Notes under the pieces: model-generated
What the model was told of the DNA's origin: nothing
The model's database searches: none
What the model saw: only the letters and a program-made list of their open reading frames with translations
Program-made: the position numbers and the translations under genes
From: Gemmatimonadota bacterium
GTDB lineage: Bacteria > Latescibacterota > UBA2968 > UBA8231
Direction: 5' to 3'
Assembly (NCBI GenBank): GCA_009845645.1
Contig: VXZF01000730.1
Location: forward strand, 1 to 6,577
Length of the DNA stretch: 6,577 bases
In this document: in pieces, positions 1-5,217 of the stretch
Layout of the letters: each line of letters begins with the position of its first letter
How positions within the stretch are numbered: position 1 is the stretch's first letter

Positions 1-1499
1 CTGACCGCAAAGCGCCGGGCCAACTCCCACAGCGTATCGCCCGACTGCACCGTGTACATTTCGCCGCTTTTTGAGGTCCTTCCTTGCTTGGCCCTCGGAG
101 CGGCCGAGATCGGGATATAGAGAATTTGCCGCGGCCGGATGAAATTGGGGTTTCTCAGGCTATTGGCCGCGGCAATGACCCGCGTAGAAACGCCAAAGGT
201 CTGGGCGATCCCAGAGATCGTGTCGCCGCGTTGCACCTGATATTGATGGACCGCTACCCCCGGCGAGACCGGCAGGCTAGCGTACTGGTTGAGCAAAATT
301 TGGCCCTTGCCGGGTGGCACCCGTAGAACATAAGGCGGGCGACTCCCCGGCGGCGTGATGTCTTGGCGCAACTCGGGATTGAGGTCGTGTAACACCTGAC
401 GTTCGATGCCCAGCAGTTGGGCTGCCGATTTCAGATCGACATACTGCCAATCTTTGGGCAGTTCAACTGCCTCGTATGCAAAGGGTGGCTCTTCGGCTTG
501 GGGCTTAAAACCAAAAAGTTGTGGGTCCTTGGCGATAACGGTCGCGGCCATAAAGAGCGGCACGTAGTTTTTTGTTTCGCGGGGCAGGTCAAGCTGCCAA
601 TAATCGTTGGTGCCGGCGCGGGCGATGGTCCGGCGGACTCGCCCTGGCCCGGCGTTGTACGCGGCCAACGCTAAGCGCCAGTCGCCAAACTCGGCGAAAA
701 GGTCCTTTAGATACCGGGCAGCGGCCTCGGTCGCCTTGATCGGGTCGCGCCGCTCGTCAATCCAGTGGGTGCGCTTGAGGCCCATCATGCGACCGGTGTG
801 CGCCATAAACTGCCACAACCCCACTGCTCGCGACCGCGAATAGGCCCTTGGATTGAGGCCGCTTTCGATAACCGCTAAATAGAAAAGGTCGCTGGGCATC
901 CCTTCGCGCTGGAGAATATCGGTGATCAGCGTGCGATAGCGCCCGGCGCGCTGCAACCAAATGGCAAAGGTCTTACGACCTCGCGTCTGGAAAAAGTGGA
1001 GACTGGCAACGACGCGGTCATTGGCGTCGATGGGCATGTCGCAGCGGCGACCGAGCCGGTGGATGAGGCCCAACGGTTCGGCGTCGGCTGGCAGGGTCTC
1101 GATTTTTTCCTTGGATAGCCCTTCGAGCAGAAGGGGTAAATGGCTGTCGGGGGGAAGGTGCTCCAAGTGCGGCAACAAGCTGAGGTAGGCCTGCTCAATC
1201 TCCAAACCGAGGCGCATGGCCTGCGTGGTATCGGTCAGCGCGTCGTGCTCGTCGAGGTCGGCGAGAATGCCGATGGCCGCATCGAGCGACTCTTGCGCCT
1301 GTTGAGTCTGACCGAGAGCGTGGCTTTCGATAGCGAACAGCAAGTGCCAGCGAACAGCGCGTAGGTCGGCCGTATCTGGCGGTGGATCCTCAACAGACAC
1401 GACAGGGACAGCCCCATCGTCGAAGACCATCGGTCCGGTGCCTTTGCCACGGGCACAGGCCATGAGCAGCAATGCGATAATACAGCAGCACAAGCGCAT
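1..1499 (-). CDS. mltD: MltD-type membrane-bound lytic murein transglycosylase with LysM repeats (partial, C-terminus beyond window)
   Basis: Cleaves the MurNAc-GlcNAc bond of peptidoglycan to leave 1,6-anhydro-MurNAc ends, probably from the inner face of the outer membrane. 499 residues are visible before the window edge. The start gives a short hydrophobic leader with a lipobox-like Leu-Met-Ala-Cys (residues 12-15), so a lipoprotein is likely; Ala follows the Cys rather than Asp, which fits outer-membrane sorting. Residues 45-140 are a helical, TPR-like N-terminal region. The SLT domain runs about 190-320: catalytic Glu212 lies in VIESGLNP, followed by AVGLWQFM (225-232), DERRDP (248-253) and AAYNAGPGRV (279-288), all classical family-1 transglycosylase motifs. 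A degenerate LysM-like segment follows (343-397, with LNPELRQDITPP). LysM 1 is at 419-464 (YQVQRGDTISGIA), and LysM 2 begins at 482 (YTVQSGDTLWELA) and is cut by the edge. It follows the SPOR gene by 6 bp. The family assignment is firm; the exact number of LysM repeats is unknown. Confidence 0.95.
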   Translation of the reverse strand, partial: MRLCCCIIALLLMACARGKGTGPMVFDDGAVPVVSVEDPPPDTADLRAVRWHLLFAIESHALGQTQQAQESLDAAIGILADLDEHDALTDTTQAMRLGLEIEQAYLSLLPHLEHLPPDSHLPLLLEGLSKEKIETLPADAEPLGLIHRLGRRCDMPIDANDRVVASLHFFQTRGRKTFAIWLQRAGRYRTLITDILQREGMPSDLFYLAVIESGLNPRAYSRSRAVGLWQFMAHTGRMMGLKRTHWIDERRDPIKATEAAARYLKDLFAEFGDWRLALAAYNAGPGRVRRTIARAGTNDYWQLDLPRETKNYVPLFMAATVIAKDPQLFGFKPQAEEPPFAYEAVELPKDWQYVDLKSAAQLLGIERQVLHDLNPELRQDITPPGSRPPYVLRVPPGKGQILLNQYASLPVSPGVAVHQYQVQRGDTISGIAQTFGVSTRVIAAANSLRNPNFIRPRQILYIPISAAPRAKQGRTSKSGEMYTVQSGDTLWELARRFAV

Positions 1500-1505
1500 G
1501 GCGCG

Positions 1506-2282
1506 TTACTCCTCCTGCGAGACGAGGATCTGGGAGCGGACCTTGAGAGCGTTGGGGTAATACCTCCCGATTCGTTCGGCCGCGGCTTGGGCTTGCGCCT
1601 CAGTGCGATAGTTGCCGACTTCGATCTTGTAATAAGGTCCCTTAAGGGTCACATTGATGTCTTCGCGCTTCAGGCGCTTTTTTGCCTCTTCCGCGAGGTG
1701 GATGGCCTTGTCGTGATGGTGCGATAGGAACTGGTCAATCAGCACCCGCCAGCCAGTGATACTCACCAACTCGGGCGCAGCCTCCTCCGGAGCGGAATCA
1801 GGCACCGCGCTCGCCGGGACCTCAACGACATAGGCATCGGCATAGTCCGGGCCAAGTGCGACGACCTGTTCCCTGAGGGCCGCGGCTGCGGTGTGGGTAG
1901 CGTATTGGCCAGCTTGCAGCACCGAGTGCGCGTTGCGGGCCACTAGATAAACCTTCACGCCGAGAGCGCGTTCTAGTTCGGCGCGGAGCTGGCGGGCCAT
2001 GGCTTCGTTACTCAGGGCCGCTAGCTGGAGGCGATAGACTGAAGCGCTTGCTGCCGGGGCGTGCTCTTGCACGGGAGCCGTCGGCTCCGCTGGGGTTTGG
2101 GCCTGATCGCGGTTCTCGCGTTGAACTGGCTCAATTAGCAAATCTTCGTCGAGGGTACGCGGATCAAATTCTTCGCGGCTGGCGGGCGCGGCATCGCCCG
2201 AATCGCTGCGCCAGCGCGGTGCGCTCGCGCAGTGGGCCGTGCCGAGCAAGGCCAGCAAGAGGAGGAAGGAGTACGTTCTCAT
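1506..2282 (-). CDS. Exported protein with two SPOR-like peptidoglycan-binding domains
   Basis: 258 residues from the ATG at 2282. A TTG 12 bp upstream could extend it by four residues, but the ATG forms an ATGA overlap with the mtnA stop and gives a cleaner signal peptide. Residues 1-20 are a hydrophobic export signal (RTYSFLLLLALLGTAHC). Cys18 sits where a lipobox Cys would be, but the residue before it is His, so lipidation is doubtful. Residues 22-80 are an acidic, Pro/Ala-rich linker. Two SPOR-like units follow: about 82-155 (VYRLQLAALSNEAMARQLRAEL... ending in YVVEV) and about 176-253, where YYKIEVGNYRTEAQAQAAAERI is the typical second half of a SPOR domain. SPOR domains bind glycan strands stripped of stem peptides, so this is probably a periplasmic wall-binding protein. 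No catalytic domain such as RlpA's double-psi barrel is present. It lies directly upstream of the lytic transglycosylase, suggesting joint action on denuded glycan. The partner is inferred. Confidence 0.87.
   Translation of the reverse strand: MRTYSFLLLLALLGTAHCASAPRWRSDSGDAAPASREEFDPRTLDEDLLIEPVQRENRDQAQTPAEPTAPVQEHAPAASASVYRLQLAALSNEAMARQLRAELERALGVKVYLVARNAHSVLQAGQYATHTAAAALREQVVALGPDYADAYVVEVPASAVPDSAPEEAAPELVSITGWRVLIDQFLSHHHDKAIHLAEEAKKRLKREDINVTLKGPYYKIEVGNYRTEAQAQAAAERIGRYYPNALKVRSQILVSQEE
1509..1516 (-). promoter_or_regulatory. Strong Shine-Dalgarno site of the transglycosylase gene
   Basis: The minus strand reads AGGAGGAG here, within the last codons of the SPOR gene (Gln-Glu-Glu-stop region) and 9 nt before the ATG at 1499. 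It is the only near-consensus ribosome binding site in this leftward operon; the other internal genes appear to depend on overlap or weak sites. It fixes the start of the transglycosylase gene and suggests that gene can be translated independently of its upstream neighbour. Confidence 0.8.
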
Positions 2283-3319
2283 GGCTCGATCCAAGCGCGC
2301 AGGGCGGGTTCGTACGGAGCGCGGGCGACGCCCTTTTCCGAAATGATCGCCGACACCAAGTCGCAGGGCGTGACATCAAAGGCCGGATTGTAAACCGGCA
2401 CCGCGTCCGGGGCCGTGGGCTTGCCCATGCCTTGGCGAACCTCGGCTCCATCGCGTTTTTCAATGGGGATTTCCGCACCCGAGGTCAATTTCATGTCGAG
2501 GGTCGAGACCGGCGCGGCCACGTAGAAAGGCACGTCGTGTTCGCGGGCGAGGATAGCCAGCCCATAGGTGCCGATTTTGTTGGCCACGTCGCCATTTTTG
2601 GCGATGCGGTCAGCACCCACAATACAGCAGTCAATCGCCTCATTGCGCAGCACGACCGCGGCCGCATTGTCGCAGATGACCTTGACGTCGATGCCGCTCT
2701 GCATCAGTTCCCACGCCGTCAGCCGCGAACCTTGGAGCAAGGGGCGGGTTTCATCGGCAAACACGGCGACTTTCTTACCCGCCTCTTGGGCTGCATAGAC
2801 GACCCCCAAGGCCGTGCCGTAGTCTGCCGTGGCCAAGCCGCCGGCGTTGCAGTGCGTGATAACTTGGCTGCCATCGCGTAGGAGCGCCGCGCCGTGCGCG
2901 CCGATCTGGCGACAGATTTGGCGGTCTTCCTCAAAAAGGCGGTGAGCAGCCGCTAGCAGGGCGTCGCAGATGGCGTGATTGTCGCGGCCTCGATTCTCCG
3001 CCAACACCTCCTGCATCTGATCCAAGGCCCAGAACAAATTGACCGCGGTGGGCCGGGTGCGGGCGAGGCGGGCAATGGCCGCTTCCACGCGGCGGCAAAA
3101 GGCCTCGGGGGCGCAATCGACCGCGGTACGCGCACCCACTACGACGCCGTACGCAGCCGCCAAGCCAATGGCCGGGGCACCGCGCACCACCAGCCCTTCA
3201 ATCGCGCGGGCGATGGCCTCGACATCGCGGTAGGTTGTGTACACCAGTTCCTCGGGCAAGCGAGTCTGGTCGAGCAGGCTCAGCGCGTCGTCCTGCCATT
3301 TAAGCGTTTGCATCGGCAT
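2279..3319 (-). CDS. mtnA: S-methyl-5-thioribose-1-phosphate isomerase
   Basis: Converts 5-methylthioribose-1-phosphate to 5-methylthioribulose-1-phosphate in the cytoplasmic methionine salvage pathway. It belongs to the aIF2B/eIF2B alpha-beta-delta/MtnA superfamily. The 346 residues match the normal family length. Visible signatures are RGAPAIG (46-52), THCNAGGLAT (155-164) with the catalytic Cys157, FADETRPLLQGSRLTAWEL (187-205), and the signature VGADRIAKNGDVANKIGT (234-251) with catalytic Asp237. The late P(I)EKR...EVR segment (285-295) and YNPAFDVTP (310-318) are also present, so all expected active-site residues are intact. The first ATG (3319) overlaps the rsfS stop as TAATG; no good Shine-Dalgarno precedes it, so translation by reinitiation is likely. 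A second ATG two codons on is possible. Its stop overlaps the SPOR gene start by 4 bp. No mtnK, mtnB, mtnC, mtnD or mtnP gene is in the window, so the rest of the pathway must lie elsewhere or be absent. Confidence 0.96.
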   Translation of the reverse strand: MPMQTLKWQDDALSLLDQTRLPEELVYTTYRDVEAIARAIEGLVVRGAPAIGLAAAYGVVVGARTAVDCAPEAFCRRVEAAIARLARTRPTAVNLFWALDQMQEVLAENRGRDNHAICDALLAAAHRLFEEDRQICRQIGAHGAALLRDGSQVITHCNAGGLATADYGTALGVVYAAQEAGKKVAVFADETRPLLQGSRLTAWELMQSGIDVKVICDNAAAVVLRNEAIDCCIVGADRIAKNGDVANKIGTYGLAILAREHDVPFYVAAPVSTLDMKLTSGAEIPIEKRDGAEVRQGMGKPTAPDAVPVYNPAFDVTPCDLVSAIISEKGVARAPYEPALRAWIEP

Positions 3320-3720
3320 TAGAAAGTCGAAAATTCAAAGGGCGTTTCTGGGGCTTCCTCAGGCGCGTCCCCATCGGCGAAATCCGTGCGCTCGGCGTCG
3401 CCCCACAGCCTCTCTAAAGCGTAGAAGTCGCGCGCCTCCTCGCGAAAGATGTGGACGACAAAATCGACGTAATCCATCAGCACCCAGCGCCGCGTATCCG
3501 CGCCCTCAATGTGCCAAGGCTTTTCTCCCATCTCGACGAGCTGGTCCCGCACCGCATCGACGAGACTGCGAATGTGCTGTTCAGAGGTGCCCGTACAGAG
3601 CAAGAAGTAGTCACAGGTGTCGGAAATGTCGCGCAGATCTAGCAAGGTTATTGCGAAGGCCTTCTTATCTTGTAAAATTTCTACGATGCGGGTGATGCGC
3701 GGCTCTTGACACAGGCTCAT
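3319..3720 (-). CDS. rsfS: Ribosomal silencing factor RsfS (RsfA/YbeB/DUF143 family)
   Basis: Binds ribosomal protein uL14 on the 50S subunit and blocks joining to the 30S subunit, lowering translation in stationary phase or starvation. 133 residues from the ATG at 3720; an upstream TTG at 3789 was rejected because it would overlap the preceding gene and add non-family sequence. The whole domain is visible: helix RIVEILQDKKAF (11-22), strand ITLLDLRD (24-31), the signature DTCDYFLLCTGTSEQHIRSLVDAV (34-57), then WVLMDYVDFVVHIFREEARDFYALERLWGDA (79-109), which carries the conserved D-hydrophobic-VVH-F and YxLExLWxDA motifs. After residue 110 an acidic tail of about 23 residues, ending Phe-Ser-Thr-Phe, extends past the normal family end. 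A weak GAG purine site lies about 9 nt before the start. It follows the LytR_C gene by 16 bp and overlaps mtnA by 1 bp. RsfS is commonly found near nadD or LytR-type genes in bacteria. Confidence 0.95.
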   Translation of the reverse strand: MSLCQEPRITRIVEILQDKKAFAITLLDLRDISDTCDYFLLCTGTSEQHIRSLVDAVRDQLVEMGEKPWHIEGADTRRWVLMDYVDFVVHIFREEARDFYALERLWGDAERTDFADGDAPEEAPETPFEFSTF

Positions 3721-3736
3721 GGACGTTTTCTCGTGG

Positions 3737-4201
3737 TTACTCAGCCGGATCGAGTAGGCCGATGCGGCGATAGTCGCGCCCGATGACAATCGAGACGCTT
3801 GCTAGATTGAACTGGTTTTCCTTCTTCTGCTGAATAAAATGAGGTATTCCCAAGATGTCCGCCACTTGTCGAGCTTGCTCGATATCGCCGTCCAAATCGA
3901 CGACGAGGGTGTGGAGGTAATTAAAGCTGGGCGCATTGCCTTCGTGAATTACGTCTAACCCGAGGGCGCGTGCCTTTTTGCGCAGGCGGGCGGCGACTTG
4001 CGATTCGCCTCCGCCATTGAGAATTTCGACCCGAATGGGACTAAGTTGGGGAGTGGTTTCCGGCTTGGGGACTTCCTGTTGGGGCGTTGGCTCGGGGGCA
4101 GCAGATTGCGACCAGAAGGCTGCCTTGAGGAGAAGGGCTATGGCCACAGTGGCCAGCCCCCACAAAATTAGCTCCTGCACATAGGAATTTTCTCGATCCA
4201 T
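3737..4201 (-). CDS. Membrane-anchored LytR C-terminal-domain (LytR_C) protein
   Basis: 154 residues. A short N-terminal polar segment is followed by one hydrophobic helix (about 9-29: QELILWGLATVAIALLLKAAF), then a Pro/Gln/Glu-rich linker (34-54) and a LytR_C domain (about 55-147). The domain shows the family hallmark VEILNGGG (58-65), AARLRKKARALGLDVIHEGNAP (70-91), a central strand and helix VVDLDGDIEQARQVADILGI (100-119), and the closing SIVIGRDY (137-144). The likely topology is N-in with the domain in the periplasm. LytR_C usually sits at the C-terminus of LytR-CpsA-Psr glycopolymer ligases; here it stands alone with no catalytic LCP domain, so it is a binding or accessory module rather than an enzyme. 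Its ligand is unknown. It is the first gene of the leftward operon, and a GGAG lies only 2 nt before the ATG, unusually close. Confidence 0.88.
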   Translation of the reverse strand: MDRENSYVQELILWGLATVAIALLLKAAFWSQSAAPEPTPQQEVPKPETTPQLSPIRVEILNGGGESQVAARLRKKARALGLDVIHEGNAPSFNYLHTLVVDLDGDIEQARQVADILGIPHFIQQKKENQFNLASVSIVIGRDYRRIGLLDPAE

Positions 4202-4215
4202 CGCTCCAACGCCAT

Positions 4216-4245
4216 TAATGAATAAAAAACGGCAAGTTAAGTCAA
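4216..4245 (-). promoter_or_regulatory. Candidate sigma-70-like promoter of the leftward operon
   Basis: On the minus strand TTGACT (4245-4240) matches a -35 box at 5 of 6 positions. A poor -10 candidate TCATTA (4221-4216) follows after 18 nt, with another, TATTCA (4224-4219), at 15 nt. Transcription would begin near 4209, leaving a leader of only about 8 nt before the ATG at 4201. That would include the close GGAG but little else. The -35 is good and the -10 is weak, so this is tentative. Confidence 0.35.
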
Positions 4246-4250
4246 GTAAA
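4233..4250 (+). repeat. Two direct repeats CAAGTTAA / CAAGTAAA, 10-bp period
   Basis: CAAGTTAA (4233-4240) and CAAGTAAA (4243-4250) agree at 7 of 8 positions and start exactly 10 bp apart, about one helical turn. They cover the candidate -35 of the leftward operon and lie just upstream of the ribosome binding site of the rightward gene. They could be a tandem operator for a regulator bound on one face of the DNA. A chance match in a short AT-rich spacer cannot be excluded. Confidence 0.3.
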
Positions 4251-4253
4251 CAA

Positions 4254-4257
4254 AGGA
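4254..4257 (+). promoter_or_regulatory. Ribosome binding site fixing a GTG start
   Basis: AGGA is followed by 6 nt and then GTG at 4264. The nearby ATG at 4257 is out of frame, and an in-frame TGA at 4258 rules out any earlier start. The GTG is therefore the start of the rightward gene. Confidence 0.7.
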
Positions 4258-4263
4258 TGATAC

Positions 4264-5217
4264 GTGGATATCTGGCGCGAAGAAACCTTTGCCCATCGCT
4301 TCTCTACGGCTGACTTTCTCGCCGCCTGTCACCAAGCGTTTGAGCGCTACGGCGCGGGGGTCATCGACAATCCACCGCGGACCGAGTCCGTCCAAAAGCG
4401 CGGGTCACTCGACTACTTTCGCTTGGATATGCCCGCCGAATGGCCGGGGAAGTTTCGCGCGCGAAAGATCATCGAAGAATTCTCAGACGTGGCGAGCGGA
4501 CGGCTGGCCAAGCGGGAGGCGTATATCGCATTTGAAGATCTGCAACAGGGCCGATCGTGGCGGCTGGAGGCCGGGGATATCACCGACAGGCGCACCGGCG
4601 CGGCGGGCGCGCTGGGTCTTCAATACCTAGCAGGCGAGTCCATCAGGCGAGTCGCCATTCTGGGAACCGGCCGGATTGCGCGGAACTTGGCCTTATCTTG
4701 CGATGCGCTCTTTGATTTGGCGGAGATTGCCTGCACGAGTCGCCGAGCGGCGAACCGAGCGGCGTTTGCCGAAGCGGTCGAGCCAGACCTACGTGCGCGC
4801 CTGCGGTTAGCAACGTCGCTAGAGACGTGTATTGCCGGTACCGACGCCGTGCTGACGGCGGTGCCGACGCCGCAGCCCATTTTAACTGCGGCGGCACTGG
4901 CCGAGGTCCCCTACCTCGCCGTCATCGCCGGAGACAGTCGCACGCGCCAGCTCGCGCCGGAAGTGCTCTACGAGCGCACAGTGGTCGTAGATGTGCTCGC
5001 TCAAGCCCAGAAGTCCGGGGAGTTTCGCTTTGCGACCAAGCAGGGCCAAGCTGCGCAGATCGCCTTGGCGCGCAATACCGAGGGCAAGGTGCTGGATATC
5101 GGCGATGCCGCCTGCGGGCGACTTGGCACGTCAGCGCCAAGCGCGGTTTATCTGACGGGGATGGGGGCGCAGGACTTGTGTGCGGCGGCCATGGTGTACC
5201 GTCGCCTGATCACTTGA
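4264..5217 (+). CDS. Ornithine cyclodeaminase/mu-crystallin family NAD(P)-dependent enzyme, substrate unknown
   Basis: 317 residues from a GTG start. This family includes ornithine cyclodeaminase, archaeal alanine dehydrogenase, SbnB-type enzymes and ketimine reductases. The N-terminal half gives the dimer and substrate site: FLAACHQAFERYGAG (18-32), Arg46, and Lys68 in RARKIIEEF, aligning by eye with the substrate-binding Lys of the family. DITDRRTGAAGALGLQYLA (105-123) carries Arg110, equivalent to the family's LTxxRTAA motif. The Rossmann fold follows: VAILGTGRIARNLALS (130-145), TSRRAANRAAF (158-168), TDAVLTAVPTPQPIL (193-207) and IAGDS (221-225), where Asp224 fits the catalytic Asp. The closing VLDIGDAACGRLGTSAPSAVYLTGMGAQDLCAAAMVYRRL (276-315) is the typical family end. 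Ser159-Arg160 after the second strand hints at NADP(H) rather than NAD(H). It is slightly short for true ornithine cyclodeaminases (about 350), and the Glu that usually follows the catalytic Asp in a (K/R)QEL context is absent (RQL here). No pathway genes are adjacent. Confidence 0.88.
   Translation: MDIWREETFAHRFSTADFLAACHQAFERYGAGVIDNPPRTESVQKRGSLDYFRLDMPAEWPGKFRARKIIEEFSDVASGRLAKREAYIAFEDLQQGRSWRLEAGDITDRRTGAAGALGLQYLAGESIRRVAILGTGRIARNLALSCDALFDLAEIACTSRRAANRAAFAEAVEPDLRARLRLATSLETCIAGTDAVLTAVPTPQPILTAAALAEVPYLAVIAGDSRTRQLAPEVLYERTVVVDVLAQAQKSGEFRFATKQGQAAQIALARNTEGKVLDIGDAACGRLGTSAPSAVYLTGMGAQDLCAAAMVYRRLIT

Larger units (their letters stand above)
4202..4263. promoter_or_regulatory. Divergent intergenic spacer carrying the start signals of both flanking genes
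   Basis: This 62-bp AT-rich stretch is the only real spacer in the window and stands out against the GC-rich coding sequence. It must hold the start region of the five-gene leftward operon and at least the ribosome binding site of the rightward gene. It contains a perfect 8-bp palindrome CATTAATG (4213-4220), an A-rich tract (4221-4229) and two phased direct repeats (4233-4250). I see a plausible leftward promoter but no convincing rightward one; the rightward promoter may lie inside the first codons of the leftward gene. Confidence 0.6.

Noticed and set aside
2048..2881. Long plus-strand open frame of 277 codons opposite mtnA and the SPOR gene
   Set aside because: It is antisense to two well-supported genes, its product is low-complexity and Arg/Gly-rich, resembles no family, and it runs across a gene boundary. 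This is a typical GC-rich shadow frame.
3237..3695. Plus-strand open frame of 152 codons opposite rsfS
   Set aside because: The Arg/Pro/Ser-rich product has no domain and lies wholly over rsfS and the mtnA start on the other strand; rsfS has unmistakable family motifs.
3721..3789. N-terminal extension of RsfS from a TTG at 3789
   Set aside because: It would overlap the LytR_C coding sequence by about 50 bp and adds residues not found in the RsfS family; the ATG at 3720 gives the normal start.
4213..4220. Perfect palindrome CATTAATG as an operator or attachment site
   Set aside because: An 8-bp self-complementary AT-rich word is common by chance and has no second copy in the spacer; it also overlaps the candidate -10 region. 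Noted but not called separately.
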